The notes under the pieces were generated by a model that was not told the origin of the DNA, did not search any database, and saw only the letters and a program-made list of their open reading frames with translations. A stretch of 16,589 nt of DNA from Conidiobolus incongruus B7586 (lineage: Eukaryota > Entomophthoromycota > Entomophthoromycetes > Entomophthorales > Conidiobolaceae). This document shows, one piece after another, positions 1-10,180 of this stretch (within the stretch, counting starts at the first letter, position 1; every line of letters starts with the position of its first letter). The stretch is taken from NCBI GenBank assembly GCA_000697335.1, contig JNEM01011175.1:1-16589 (forward strand). The letters run 5' to 3'. The position numbers and the translations under genes were made by a program.

Positions 1-524
1 AATATATTTTTTATTATATTTATTTATAATTTTTATACATTTAAATTTAAATTTAAATATATCTTTATTATTATTTTTAATAACTTTAACTATAGTAAAT
101 TAACTAACACTAGTAATTTTAATAATATCATAAGTTAATTTATTTTCTTTATAAAGTTAATTAATATACAAATAAATTTTTTTAGAAAGTAATTTAAGCA
201 TAATAATATTAATAAAGAAAATTTAATATATTTATAAAATATTATATAAAATAATAACAAAGAAAGAAAAAAATATGATTATATATTATTAAATATATCC
301 CCTTATCTCAAAAACCCACAAATTTATAACTTACCTTGATTAAATATTAAAGGTTAATATTTTTGCTAATAATTTATTAAATATATTTAAATATATTTAT
401 TTATTATCAAATATTATATTTTTATTATTTATTATAGTTTTAGGTAATTTAATATTTATAATTATTTTAGTTATTAATTAAAATATATATATTTTTGATT
501 TTATAACTTACTTTTGTAGGTTAG
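1..524 (-). mobile_element. Tc1/mariner transposon, left copy, partial, pointing out of the window
   Basis: This segment is the reverse complement of the first 524 bases of the element at 15106. Position 1 pairs with about 15629 and position 524 with 15106, so the two aligned stretches have the same length. The differences I could see are nearly all transitions. The inner end reads ...TTTTGTAGGTTAG at 512-524. Two copies of the repeat GTGAGTTATAAA (reverse strand, with C-to-T changes) lie at about 500-511 and 322-335, as in the right copy. The transposase start region lies at about 1-205 on the minus strand; the remainder is outside the window. It cannot be active as seen. The family call comes from the right copy, where the transposase is readable. 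Confidence 0.85.
498..524 (-). repeat. Terminal inverted repeat end with outer direct repeat, left transposon copy
   Basis: Read on the minus strand this is CTAACCTACAAAAGTAAG followed by TTATAAAATC, matching CTAACCTGCAAAAGTGAG plus TTATAAAATC at 15106-15133 with two G-to-A changes. Similarity to the right copy stops just beyond position 524, which fixes the element boundary. Tc1/mariner elements insert at TA; here the next bases are TTTA, so the flanking TA is either altered or one base off. Confidence 0.75.
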
Positions 525-1590
525 TTTATTATTTAAAACATATCAAATAATATGCTAAAAAATTATTTTCAATACTATATAAAATAATAAAATTAGAAAT
601 AAATATTTGAAGAAATTTATTGTCATTTAAAAAACAATATAATTATTATTTGATAAAAAGATAATTTTATTTTTGATCATATATAGTTATTTAATTATAT
701 TATATATCAATTTTTATATTCAATAAAAATTATAAGTATTTATAATAATCTATTTAAGCTGGCAATAATATTGTTTTATTTGAATCTTTGAATGAATACT
801 ATTTGTATCAAACAATATCATTATTTTTTTTCATTATTATGCATTATTTAATATTTTTGGCTTTTGTTAAAGTATAAGATTTCATGTACAAAAATTATGA
901 TATTATAGATAGGAAAAACTTCATACCGATTTTTGATGTAACTGAAAGTAATTTATCATTTCAAGTCATTTTCTGTCATATAATGTCAATAAATTAAAAA
1001 GTGATAAAAATTGATGAATTTATCGGATAATTAATTATAAATAGATTAAAATAAATAATTAATTGGCTAAAAATATATTTAATAAATCAAAAAAATAATT
1101 TAGTTAGAAATGATGTCATAAAAAAGACTTAATTAATCTGGACTTTCACATTACACAAGTTAATCAAACACATGAATATATTAATGAGTTTACGTTAATG
1201 AAAATATTTTTGAACAGATTGAATAACAGCAGTAGAAATTTAATATATATTTAATTAAAATAAATAAATGTATTATCAAAATATAGTAATTTTTTAAAAT
1301 AATAATATGAAATTGAGTTTGCAGGATAAAATATTGTAAGAAATAATCATAAATGATAAAAATGCTAATAAATGTGATGATTATAAAAAATATTTCAAAG
1401 TTTGGTTTAGTTGCTAATCCCTTGGTTTCGGACTGTTATTTAAAATGTGCAAAACCTTAATATTAGAGAATATTTTCAATTGTTCTCCAATTGCCCAAAT
1501 TTAGAAATATGAACTGAGAATTACCAATTTTAATTAATTTATCAGGTTATTTTGTAAATTTCAGAATTATAAAATCCACTAATTTATTAA
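525..1590. other. AT-rich stretch without a recognised gene
   Basis: This is A+T-dominated DNA with stops in all frames. Base composition rises slightly at 1405-1460, around GGTTTAGTTGCTAATCCC, but no protein could be read there. A block at 1500-1541 (TTTAGAAA, then AATTACCAATTTTAATTAA) is repeated at 2769-2812, which suggests an old duplication. No promoter, RNA gene or transposon end was recognised. Confidence 0.6.
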
Positions 1591-1651
1591 AACAATTTAA
1601 ACAGATAATATGAGTATGAGAATTATTCTTCATAAAGAAATAGTGCTTGGA

Positions 1652-1658
1652 TATATAA
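1652..1658 (+). promoter_or_regulatory. TATA-like element of small gene copy 1
   Basis: TATATAA lies 61 bases before the ATG at 1713, within the 56-65 base range seen in the other family copies. In DNA this AT-rich the motif alone means little; the support is the constant position across copies. The TGATTATTAATACTATT box of other copies is not clearly present upstream here. Confidence 0.4.
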
Positions 1659-1712
1659 GCATAGTATTTAATGAATAAATTTAATGTCATAAATTCTATT
1701 CAATATTAAATA

Positions 1713-1916
1713 ATGAATCATTTTTTAAAATTTTTTCATTTCATTAGTCATCCTTTAGAGGGATTAAAATCTCTCAAATCAAGCAAAGTATCTCAAAGTG
1801 CTAATGAAGAAATACTGGTCAAGTTAGAAAGGAAACAGTCTGTAAGTAGTGACAAGACGTTTGTATATCAAAAGTCTAATATGATTAAATACCAACTCTG
1901 GAAGTTAAACCGTTAA
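1713..1916 (+). CDS. Small family protein, copy 1 (67 aa, divergent, function unknown)
   Basis: This open frame of 67 codons is the same length as the copies at 10031 and 14491 and aligns to them without a gap. It shares Met1, Phe4, the block HPLEGLKSLKS (residues 13-23) matching HPLAGLK of its relatives, TFV at 49-51, and Lys-Tyr at 59-60. The C-terminal end departs from the family: the usual YYLLSQT is replaced by a sequence ending KLNR. It has no signal peptide, membrane segment or known catalytic motif, and is basic and Ser/Lys-rich in the middle. The start is chosen by family alignment and the TATA-like site 61 bases upstream. It is the most divergent of the open copies and may be losing constraint at its C terminus, or may have specialised. 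Function is unknown. Confidence 0.55.
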   Translation: MNHFLKFFHFISHPLEGLKSLKSSKVSQSANEEILVKLERKQSVSSDKTFVYQKSNMIKYQLWKLNR

Positions 1917-4772
1917 ATTTTGAGTATGTACTATATATATATATTATTTTCTTTATCTTTACCTAAGGATATTAATATATTTAATAATTAAACAAATTCA
2001 ATAAAATATTTTCAATTGATAAATATAAATAAGTTAACTATATATAAGGTATTGATCATAGAAAATTGTCAAATTGGTTTAAAAAGCTGGGAATATTAAC
2101 ATTAGAAATAATTCTAATTGTAAAATATGATATAAATATTAGCTTAAATTTAACAGTAAAAGCACCACTAATTGTATTCAGCTAATTTAATTTTTTGGAA
2201 TTAATAACTCAGAAAGTGTGATTTTACAAATACAAGATATTGATTTTTAAAATATTACTAAAAATAATATCTCCTTGAGTATTGATGTCAATTGTATTAT
2301 ATATTATAATACTGTTTTATCTTATTACAATATCAGCTTTGATAACTTCTATCAGTTGAATTAGATTAGTTGATATATAATACGTTATGAATTAAATTAG
2401 GCTTAAATATGATGATAGAAATTAATTACAATTAAATATATTATGAAAAAAGAATTATAATCCACTTCAGAACATCAGTCAGAACTAGCTGATTAAAACT
2501 TGATTTCAACAAAGGAAGTAATATGATGAAATATATCCCATTACAATCGTAGGCTTTAACAAAATTGTTAGAGTATATTGTAATGAATATTTAAATATGT
2601 GAGAGATATATCAATTCTAAAATTTTCAATCTTACTAATTTTTGAAATTATATGTAATTATGCTAATTTGATACGATTTCATGTTGGAAATGTATAGATC
2701 AAATGTTGTTTAATATAAATATAATATAGATTTCTGAGTAATCTTGCTATACACGCTTTTAAAGAACCTTTAGAAACTAATTCTTGAAAATTGGCCAATT
2801 TTAATCAATTTAATTTAAAATTTCATGAATGTATTTTAAAATCAATGGATTGCTAAAAATAAAAATTAGATTTATAAATGATGAATGTTATCATATTTGT
2901 TATAATATAGCATCAATATTATGTTGTTAATTTGTTATATGTTTGAAATTGGTTTTATATTCCCAATCTTTTGAAATTTCCAATTTACAAACTTGGTGAA
3001 GTATTTCGATTTTGGGTTAGTAACCTCTAATGAGTACAAATTCTTATTTACAGCTTTAAACTTACGTTTAATAATTTGAAAAATATATTAAAATATTGTG
3101 TTTTCTTATTTTGAAATTAATATATATATTAATATATTATATTGAATATATAATTATCATTAAATATTTTTAATAAAATTTCCAAATTTGCGTTGACATC
3201 AACTGAAACAAACTGTAATAAATATTCAAATACATTATTCAAGGGTCACAATGCTATTAGTAATAGTACTATATATTTTTAGTAAAACCAAAAAGGCTGA
3301 GCTATAAAATCATATCCATTTTGCGCAATATCTCATATTTTTCAACAAAATGAATTCCAATATGTCACTCCCATATACATGACTTTTTACAATTCGATAA
3401 ACAGATTTTAACTTATTATTTCATTTTAGCACTAATATAAATATTATTAAATGCAGAATTTAGATATTATATAATTTTGGATTAGATGTATAAGTTGTTT
3501 TTTAAAAATTACTTCTGAATATCTCGTTGTCTGTTTTATTTAAATAGTAAATTTTGACTAATGACTATCCAAAAATACTGTATATTCATCATTTCATTTC
3601 AGTTTTTGATCTATTAACCTAATATATAGGATATTAATCACAGCAATATAAATTCTCTCTATATATTTTACCCTATATAATTTTTCGCATATAAAGGAAA
3701 ATATTAATACTGCAACGAATAATTTTAATTTGAAAAAATTGAGTTAATTTTGTATGTAAATAAAACATCAATCAACTATCAATAAAAATCAAATAAAATT
3801 AGAGATAAGTTTGAAGATAATCTTTGTTTATATAATTTACTTAAGTCTAAATAGAAATATTGTAAAACCATATCAAATTTTTTCACATTACATTATAATT
3901 TAATATTAATTTTTCAATATTTTTTAAAAATAAATTAAATATGAGTTTTAACAAAATTAAAAAATTTCAAAATTATATATTTATATAATTATTATAAGTT
4001 ATATCCTAATTAAATTTTTATTATATTTTACTTATATGTCATCATTTACAAATAAGATTTAAAAGGACTGAAAATTAAATTAACAAAAAATTAATAGTGA
4101 TATAGAATTAAAATTAAATAAGTTAAACCTAAATACAATATAATATATTACTATATATTTGAAAATTTCTATTAAATGAGAATTTTGATTATTAGAGAAA
4201 TGTAATATGAACTATATAAAATCAAATAAACAATAAAAGCAAATGGATATAAAATAATTATTATAATTTTCCTGAGATATAATTTTTAATTAATAATATT
4301 AATTCCTTAAAATAATATTTAAAATATAATAAAGTATTAATAAATATATATGTAATGCTTGAATTAAAGAGTATTTTATAATTTTATCATATTAAGGGAT
4401 ATTAAGAAGAATCAATTTTGTATTTTTACTCACCATATTTTTCTTGAAAATATTTTGATAAAATTGAGGTGGTGTTCAAAATGTGAAAATATGGTTTACT
4501 TACGTCCTGATTAATTAATGATTTTTAAGCATATATACGTAAAAATTTGACTTGATATATTTTGATTGATTGTTTAATGGATTAGGTTATTAGTTTTATT
4601 TCAAAAAAGTAATTTTCAAGTATTCAATAGATATACGATTACTGAAAAGATAAGTGTAATGAATGATTAGTGTATTTCAACCAGATTCAATATATCGATA
4701 TCATTTGATAAAATTAAATTTGTAGTATATTTTATTAAATAAATATTTGAAGTATTAACAAAAAAGCCTTAA
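1917..4772. other. Long AT-rich stretch without a recognised gene
   Basis: No family copy, transposon end or RNA gene was recognised in these 2.9 kb. Composition is less extreme at 2450-2800 and 3180-3420, where short open pieces exist, for example about 18 codons from 3251, but nothing resembles a known protein. The duplicated block at 2769-2812 matches 1500-1541 upstream of copy 1, so a vanished relative of that unit may have stood here. A hairpin lies at 4432-4495. Confidence 0.6.
4432..4495. repeat. Imperfect inverted repeat (hairpin)
   Basis: ACCATATTTTTC at 4432-4443 is matched by GAAAATATGGT at 4485-4495, an 11-base stem with one extra T and a loop of about 41 bases. The outer bases (ACTC and TTACT) extend the symmetry weakly. 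It could be a relic of a small transposon or chance pairing in AT-rich DNA. No flanking target duplication was identified. Confidence 0.4.
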
Positions 4773-4970
4773 TTATCTAGTTTGGCTCAAGAGATAATAC
4801 TTGGAAATATTTGACTTTTCGTTAGTATTATTCTTATCCAATTTCTTTGACATTCGTGGGGTTGAATTACTCGACAAAAGTTCGTAATTCCAGTGGTTCG
4901 TATCAGATTTTGAAGATTTGAATAATTTCAAAGGAATCTTTTTCAAAATATATTCTAAATAACTTGGCAT
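4773..4970 (-). CDS. Small family protein, copy 2 (65 aa, function unknown)
   Basis: This 65-codon frame ends with SNISKYYLLSQTR, which matches the C-terminal block of the copies at 10031 (QKYYLLSQTK) and 12826 (PKYYLCLTR). Residues 37-39 (TPR) also match the TPR in the middle of copies 7092 and 10031. The N-terminal half is more altered: HPLAGLK is replaced by IPLKLFKSSKS, with lysines kept. It is two residues shorter than the 67-residue form. It is strongly basic and polar, with no signal peptide or membrane segment. A TATA-like TATAAATA lies 56 bases upstream. The reading frame is intact, which in this stop-rich DNA, together with the conserved ending, suggests it was under selection recently. 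Function is unknown. Confidence 0.6.
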   Translation of the reverse strand: MPSYLEYILKKIPLKLFKSSKSDTNHWNYELLSSNSTPRMSKKLDKNNTNEKSNISKYYLLSQTR

Positions 4971-5018
4971 TATTTTTTAAAAGAGAATGTTTAATCTTTA
5001 ATATCTTAAAATTACCTA

Positions 5019-5082
5019 TTATTTATAGTTTCAAAGTTCACGCAAAATATGTTTCGTTTAAAATTAATGAGTTAATAAACAA
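5019..5082 (-). promoter_or_regulatory. Putative promoter of small gene copy 2
   Basis: On the minus strand TATAAATA lies at 5026-5019, 56 bases before the ATG at 4970. Further upstream, TGTTTATTAACTCATTAA ends near 5083, at the distance where other copies carry TGATTATTAATACTATT. The match is partial, about 12 of 17 positions, so this box is a weak call that rests on its position. Confidence 0.4.
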
Positions 5083-5086
5083 TTTG

Positions 5087-6894
5087 AATGAGTGGACTTG
5101 ATTAATGATAAAATAATCAAGTAGTACTCTTTCTGAAAATTTATTAAGCAAGTATCGTTACTAAATTAGTACAACTTAGCTTTTCATTGCTTACATATTC
5201 CTAAATTACCAAAAATCAATTTCAATTTTAGATAATTATGATTTGAAATTACTTAAATTAGGAATCCTGTGTTAAATTAAATATTTATAATTACTGTAAT
5301 GTTGACTCGGAATTTGTAATGGTTTGTTAATATAATTACTAATAATCATTGATTCTCAATCATTCGATAAAACTAGGTTTACTGATATATTTACTAATTT
5401 GAGGTTAAAAAATTAATATATTAACCAATAAATATAGCAATAATATTAATAATAGTATATTATTTGATTAACAAATACTACAAAGGTATTTAGGATAGTA
5501 AATTGGTATTCATAATTCTCAGGAGTAATATAATTTTTTATATAACTGTTAATTTATAATTATAAGTTTAATATACATTTTTATTTAAAATTTAACAACA
5601 TAATATTTAGAAAAATTTTTTGTATTAAAATTAAACTTATTTATAATAAATAATACCATGAACATTGTTAAGATATATACTTTGAAATTTATTGAATAAA
5701 TAAATTATTAAAAAGGAAAAAGTGAACATAAATGAATAAAACATCATATTTTTAAGCTCTTGATAATATTAAGGCCTTAAAAATATGAAATTTGATATAG
5801 TTTAATATACAACCATATCATGACTATAATATGATTTGATATTTAATTTGCAATAAAAATATTTAATTAATTTGGAAAATTACAAGTGTTAATTCACAAT
5901 TTTTGTATCATATTTGTTGGTTCTATTTTTCCGTAATTTCAATGGTAGTCATCCAATAATTACTACAACGTCAACTATAGATTTTGAATGAAAGTAAATA
6001 TATTTATATTTGTGATTGAATGAAAAGAATATGGTTTATTAGTTTCATTATAATTTTAATATTTTTGAAATTTAATGGTTCAAATTGGTGAAATTAGGTG
6101 TTTGCTATGTTTATATGAATAATAGTGAGAATTAGTTCAGAATTATATCAATTATTGATCATTTAATCCCATCATATATCTATTAAGTTCCCGATTTTTG
6201 ACATTCTATAAATAATAAATGGTTTTTTAAGAACAGAGTTTTATTATATTATCCTACAATTAAATATTAAGAAAATATCTGCATCAATTAATTAACCATC
6301 ATATACCATTACATTTAAATAAAAAACTATTTTTAAAATCATTGGAGCATGAATATTTAAAATTCAATAATATATATTTAATGTTTACGAAATTGTGATA
6401 AAAAAATAAGGTACATATTTTCATCACATTTAAAATTATTTCATCTGATTTATATAGTATTTGATAATTAATATGCTTAAGCATATCGATTTATACTGTT
6501 TACCATCTAAAATAGCATTTTTCAGAAGTATATTATCATAAATCATCAAAATATGGTTATGAAAACCAAAATTTTATTAAATAACAATTTAAGAATATAC
6601 AGTGGGAAATAAATATATAATTTAATATAGCCTATAATTACATTAACTACAAAATATTTGGTTTATTCTTACATATAACGATATAATATATATATTTTTG
6701 AATTTGATATATAAATTTGAATAGATTTAATACTAGTAACTAATAAAATCACAAAAAAAGGTTTAAAAGAAAAAATTAATTGATAATCAAATATCAAGAG
6801 TTTATCACAATCAATTAAAAATATATGATATTAGAATTGTATTAATATTTTCACAATAAAGAAGTTTTCAATGAAGTAAATCAAAGATGTAAAG
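5087..6894. other. AT-rich stretch without a recognised gene
   Basis: No gene is supported. A 9-base inverted repeat, ACTTGATTA at 5096-5104 and TAATCAAGT at 5114-5122, could form a hairpin. The block GCTTACATATTCCTAAATT at 5189-5207 resembles 10408-10440 upstream of the copy at 10031. An open stretch of 61 codons on the minus strand at 6299-6484 is rich in Ile, Leu, Asn and Lys with no family similarity, and reads as composition noise. Confidence 0.55.
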
Positions 6895-7092
6895 AGTTTG
6901 ACTCAGTATGAAATATTTCGGAACCTATGGTTCGTGACTGATTATTGCCCTATCTAAAACCAGAATAGACCTAGGAGTAGACTTACCCAGAAGAGGTGGA
7001 TACTCAATACTAGAAGATTTCTGAGACTTTGAAGGCTTTAATCCAGTTAAAGGATGATCCTTTAAAAATATAAAATGTAAAAAATTACTCAT
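6895..7092 (-). pseudogene. Small family protein, copy 3, interrupted by one stop
   Basis: From the ATG at 7092 the frame reads MSNFLHFIFLKDHPLTGLK, the clearest N-terminal block of the family, followed by a Ser/Lys-rich stretch and STPRS. A TAG at 6927-6925, codon 56, ends the open part after 55 residues. Beyond it the same frame continues VPKYFILSQT, the normal C-terminal block, down to 6895. The alignment with the copy at 10031 needs no gap through residue 66. The usual stop right after residue 67 is absent; the next one is TGA at 6870-6868. Promoter elements are intact, so a shortened 55-residue product lacking the C-terminal block is possible. I call it a recently broken copy; a TAG used in place of the Tyr codon found in copy 10031 fits a single base change. 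Confidence 0.65.
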
Positions 7093-7150
7093 TATATTTG
7101 CTGTTATATATTATTTTCCGAATTTTGACATTTTTTGTTTTTCTCTCAAT

Positions 7151-7226
7151 TTATATATCCTAAGAGCAACATGGCTCAAGATCAACAACTAAAAAGTATT
7201 AATAATCATACCTATTATAATTATCC
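7151..7226 (-). promoter_or_regulatory. Conserved promoter module of small gene copy 3
   Basis: On the minus strand the order is GGATAATTA (7226-7218), TGATTATTAATACTTTT (7208-7192), GATCTTGA (about 7183-7176) and TATATAA (7157-7151), then the ATG at 7092. The copy at 10031 has the same elements with the same distances to its ATG: 134, 116 and 65 bases. Sequence between the boxes is much less alike, so the boxes look selectively kept or duplicated together with the gene. The 17-base box may be a transcription factor site; no factor can be named. Confidence 0.55.
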
Positions 7227-7239
7227 GTAGTGGATCTAT

Positions 7240-8377
7240 TATTCAAATATCAAACAAGAAATAATACAAAATCTTAAATTACCCTTGTCAAAATATCATT
7301 ACCTAATTGATATCAATAAAAAATGACAATATACCAATGTATTAACTAAATAATGAGATAAAATTGAACAATAAAAATTTTTAAGTTTATTAATTATTTT
7401 TACTTTAGAAAAAAGTATAATCATACGATTATTACATTCTAATATATAAATATAAATTTTTCCTTTGTGTAATAAAATTAGTAAGAAATAGTTATCATGT
7501 TTAATAGTATATTTGACATATTGAAATTTTGCTTTAATTAATTGCACAATATATTAAATATATTATTACATAACACAACATAACATTTCACCAAACTTAT
7601 ATCAAAAAATGTATTAATGTAAAATAATGAACTACACAAAATGCTATATCTACTTTGAGATTTATTTGATACATTCTACTAATTAAAAAAATAAAAGTTG
7701 ATATTATTAATATCCTTTTAATTATTATCAATTTTCAAAGATATATGTTTGAAATAATACATTAAAGTTCGATATATATATATATTTACCAAAAGCAGAA
7801 CGTTAAATCATATTCATCTTAGATCAATGTTAAAGAATATTCAATTCTTAAGAAAAAATTATATAATTTGTCAATTTTTTTGAATTTTTTGCATCATGAG
7901 ATATTAATTAGTAAACATCCTAACAAAATACTTATATTAATCACTTCAATCCTTATCCTTAATATGAATTTTTAAAGTTAGAAAATCTATCTCAAGATTA
8001 TTAATATACGATTATTTTAATAAGAGAATTACTTTGATATGTTTTTAAAATTGATTTGCAAATTTGAATAGTTTAAATTATAAATTGAGTACCTTATCAG
8101 ATTATGAATTCATAATGCAAAATTTAAGTATTTAATCAACTATGATTAAAATGAAATTCAAATTATATTTTTCAATTTTTGATTTTTCATGTACTTTCTA
8201 TTAATAATATTCTACTATTAAATTTAATAAAGTTAAAACTTGATGATTAGATGAATGTGATATGTTGTTTAGTATTTAAAAATATCAATATATATCAGTA
8301 CCTTTTTGATATGTAATATGAGAAACTTAAGGGCCTATCATTTGAAGGCTGTGAAAGTTATTCTCTAAGGACAAAAT
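7240..8377. other. AT-rich stretch without a recognised gene
   Basis: The longest open frame of the window lies here, 82 codons on the minus strand at 7299-7547. Its product is dominated by Ile, Leu, Tyr, Asn and Lys, matches nothing recognisable, has no promoter module and shares nothing with the small family. I treat it as chance. A short AT dinucleotide run sits near 7773-7785. Nothing else was seen. Confidence 0.55.
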
Positions 8378-8493
8378 TTACTTCATTAGAGTAATATTGC
8401 TAAAATCTAGACCATGAAAGATGTAGCGACTGGTGTATATGAACTAATGAAACCTAATGTATTAGTTCAATATTTGCATTGAATGGCATATTT

Positions 8494-8690
8494 TAGAGTA
8501 ATTTCTTAAATTTTGACTTATTAAAAGATTATTCGATGGAAAAGCTTAAGTCTCTGAAATCTGGTAAACTCTCAAAAGTTGTGAACCTCTAATTAATAAT
8601 ATTCAACTAAAGTCTTCAATGTATGCCTATCCTCCGGTAACAAACCAAAAGAATGTTGAATCTAAATATTACTTAAGTCAGATTTGTTGA
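8494..8690 (+). pseudogene. Small family protein, copy 4, start lost and frameshifted
   Basis: From 8497 the codons read SNFLNFDLLKDYSMEKLKSLKSG, matching SNFLHFIFLKDHPLTGLK of the 7092 copy, but the position of the start codon (8494-8496) is TAG. A one-base loss near 8584, by comparison with copy 10031, shifts the frame. The last part, in the other frame, reads VESKYYLSQIC followed by TGA at 8688-8690, matching KYYLLSQT. A weak TATAT at 8436-8440 sits 58 bases upstream, at the family position. The overall length, 197 bases, is close to the 204 of intact copies. It is a clear dead copy: start lost and frame broken. Confidence 0.65.
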
Positions 8691-9827
8691 TCTCAATATA
8701 CTTATCAATATTAAATATATTAAAATTTTCAAATTATTATCTAATATTATATTATTTAAGACTAATATATCAATAATATAACAAATAAAAGATATTTCCC
8801 AAAAATATTATGATAATGTTTATATTTAATATAAAGCTTTCTTAAATATGGATATTATTGAATAACTAATGCAAATCTCAATTTTTTTTAATTTAAATTT
8901 CCAATAATATTCAAATCAACATTAAAATAAATTCATTCAATTAATCTCTAATACATTAATGTTTAGAAAAATTATTTTTTTTTGAATTTATTGTTGAAAA
9001 TATATGATAATGTTAAAAAGGTATCAGAAATATAAGAGTGTTTAATGAAGTCATCCAAATGAGAAAAAAATTATATCATAATTGAATTTGTATATATAAT
9101 AAAAATAGTTCAATTCACAGATTTACATCATGCTCGGTTATCATGAATTCCTTTCTAATCCTATAATCTAAACAAAATTTTGATATAATATATTGAGATT
9201 TTATTATATATTTTTTAATCAAGTTTAGATAAAACTTAAATTATTAATTTTATAAAACTCATTTTCATGTTATTAGGTTAATCATATATAATAAATTTCA
9301 AATAATATGATAATTAATTTTTAAAAATTGAATTATAAAATTTATAAATTAAGTATAAATGGTTGTATATTGAAAAAATTTGTAATATAAAAGTACTGAA
9401 AAAAATAAAATTAGAATGTTTCTATTTAAATTATATTGAATATAAATCAAAATCTCAAGTCAAATTTTGAATATAAAAGTGTATATAATAGTATATTAGA
9501 GGCAAATTGATCAACTAAGATTAAATATACTAGAATCAATATGTAATAGATATATATATTCATAATATCAAAGTATATTGATATAAAATGGATAAAGATG
9601 ATTATAGGAAAATTATATTATTTCATTATGTGTTATATGGCTTTGAAGATAAATTGAACACATTTTTTATATTCTAATTAAAGTTTAAATACGAATTAAA
9701 ATATTTCATAATATAGGGATAGATATTTATTAAGTTTATTAATTATATTATTGAAATATATTTATAGTAATGCTATATTGTGTGGTAAATCTAGAATCCA
9801 ATAGATTCATATAAGAATTCTTGAACT
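8691..9827. other. AT-rich stretch without a recognised gene
   Basis: This stretch is very low in G and C, with homopolymer T runs near 8883 and 8975. I saw no family copy, no box resembling the promoter module and no transposon end. Confidence 0.55.
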
Positions 9828-10031
9828 TCATTTGGTCTGACTTAGGAGGTAATATTTTTGAATATATGGTTTTTTATTCACGAATGTTCTTTCAGAGCTT
9901 TCTGAAGACCTTGGCGTATCGTTATTAATAAGGGATTCATAACCATTGTTAGAAGATTTATGACATTTAGGTAACTTCAAGCCAGCCAATGGATGATCCT
10001 TTAAAAATACAAAGTGAACAAAGTTGCTCAT
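9828..10031 (-). CDS. Small family protein, copy 5 (67 aa, intact, function unknown)
   Basis: This is the best-preserved copy and the reference for the family. It has 67 codons with ATG at 10031 and TGA at 9830-9828. Residues 1-19 (MSNFVHFVFLKDHPLAGLK) form the N-terminal block, residues 20-54 are polar and rich in Ser, Asn and Lys with TPRSSESSERTF at 39-50, and residues 57-67 (IQKYYLLSQTK) form the C-terminal block. There is no signal peptide or long hydrophobic segment; the protein is probably soluble and partly disordered, with two short conserved motifs that could bind partners. Codons of the conserved residues differ from those of 7092 and 14491 mostly at third positions (for Gly-Leu-Lys: GGC TTG AAG, GGA TTA AAG, GGT TTG AAA). 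That indicates selection on protein sequence. It has the strongest TATA box of the family. Function is unknown. Confidence 0.75.
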   Translation of the reverse strand: MSNFVHFVFLKDHPLAGLKLPKCHKSSNNGYESLINNDTPRSSESSERTFVNKKPYIQKYYLLSQTK

Positions 10032-10087
10032 AATGAATATCTTAAAAGAGTAAGTTCTGAATGCTACTAATTCATTACATTTCTTTG

Positions 10088-10165
10088 CCTTTTATACGCT
10101 ATTTAATCCTTCGAATCAAGATCTATTTTGAATAGTATTAATAATCAGTAATGTCTTAATTATCC
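10088..10165 (-). promoter_or_regulatory. Conserved promoter module of small gene copy 5
   Basis: On the minus strand the order is GGATAATTA (10165-10157), TGATTATTAATACTATT (10147-10131), GATCTTGATTCG (about 10122-10111) and TATAAAAGG (10096-10088), then the ATG at 10031. TATAAAAGG is a textbook TATA box and contains GG, so it stands out from the AT background. Distances to the ATG equal those of the 7092 copy. Confidence 0.6.
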
Positions 10166-10180
10166 ATAATTGATCCATCA

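Noticed and set aside
4432-4495. The hairpin as a transcription terminator.
   Set aside because: It is a eukaryotic context, the stem is AT-rich with a long loop, and no gene ends beside it.
6299-6484. 61-codon open frame on the minus strand.
   Set aside because: Composition noise; no family blocks, no conserved upstream elements.
7299-7547. 82-codon open frame on the minus strand, the longest in the window.
   Set aside because: Its product is composed mainly of Ile, Leu, Tyr, Asn and Lys as expected from AT-rich DNA, has no relative in the window and no promoter module.
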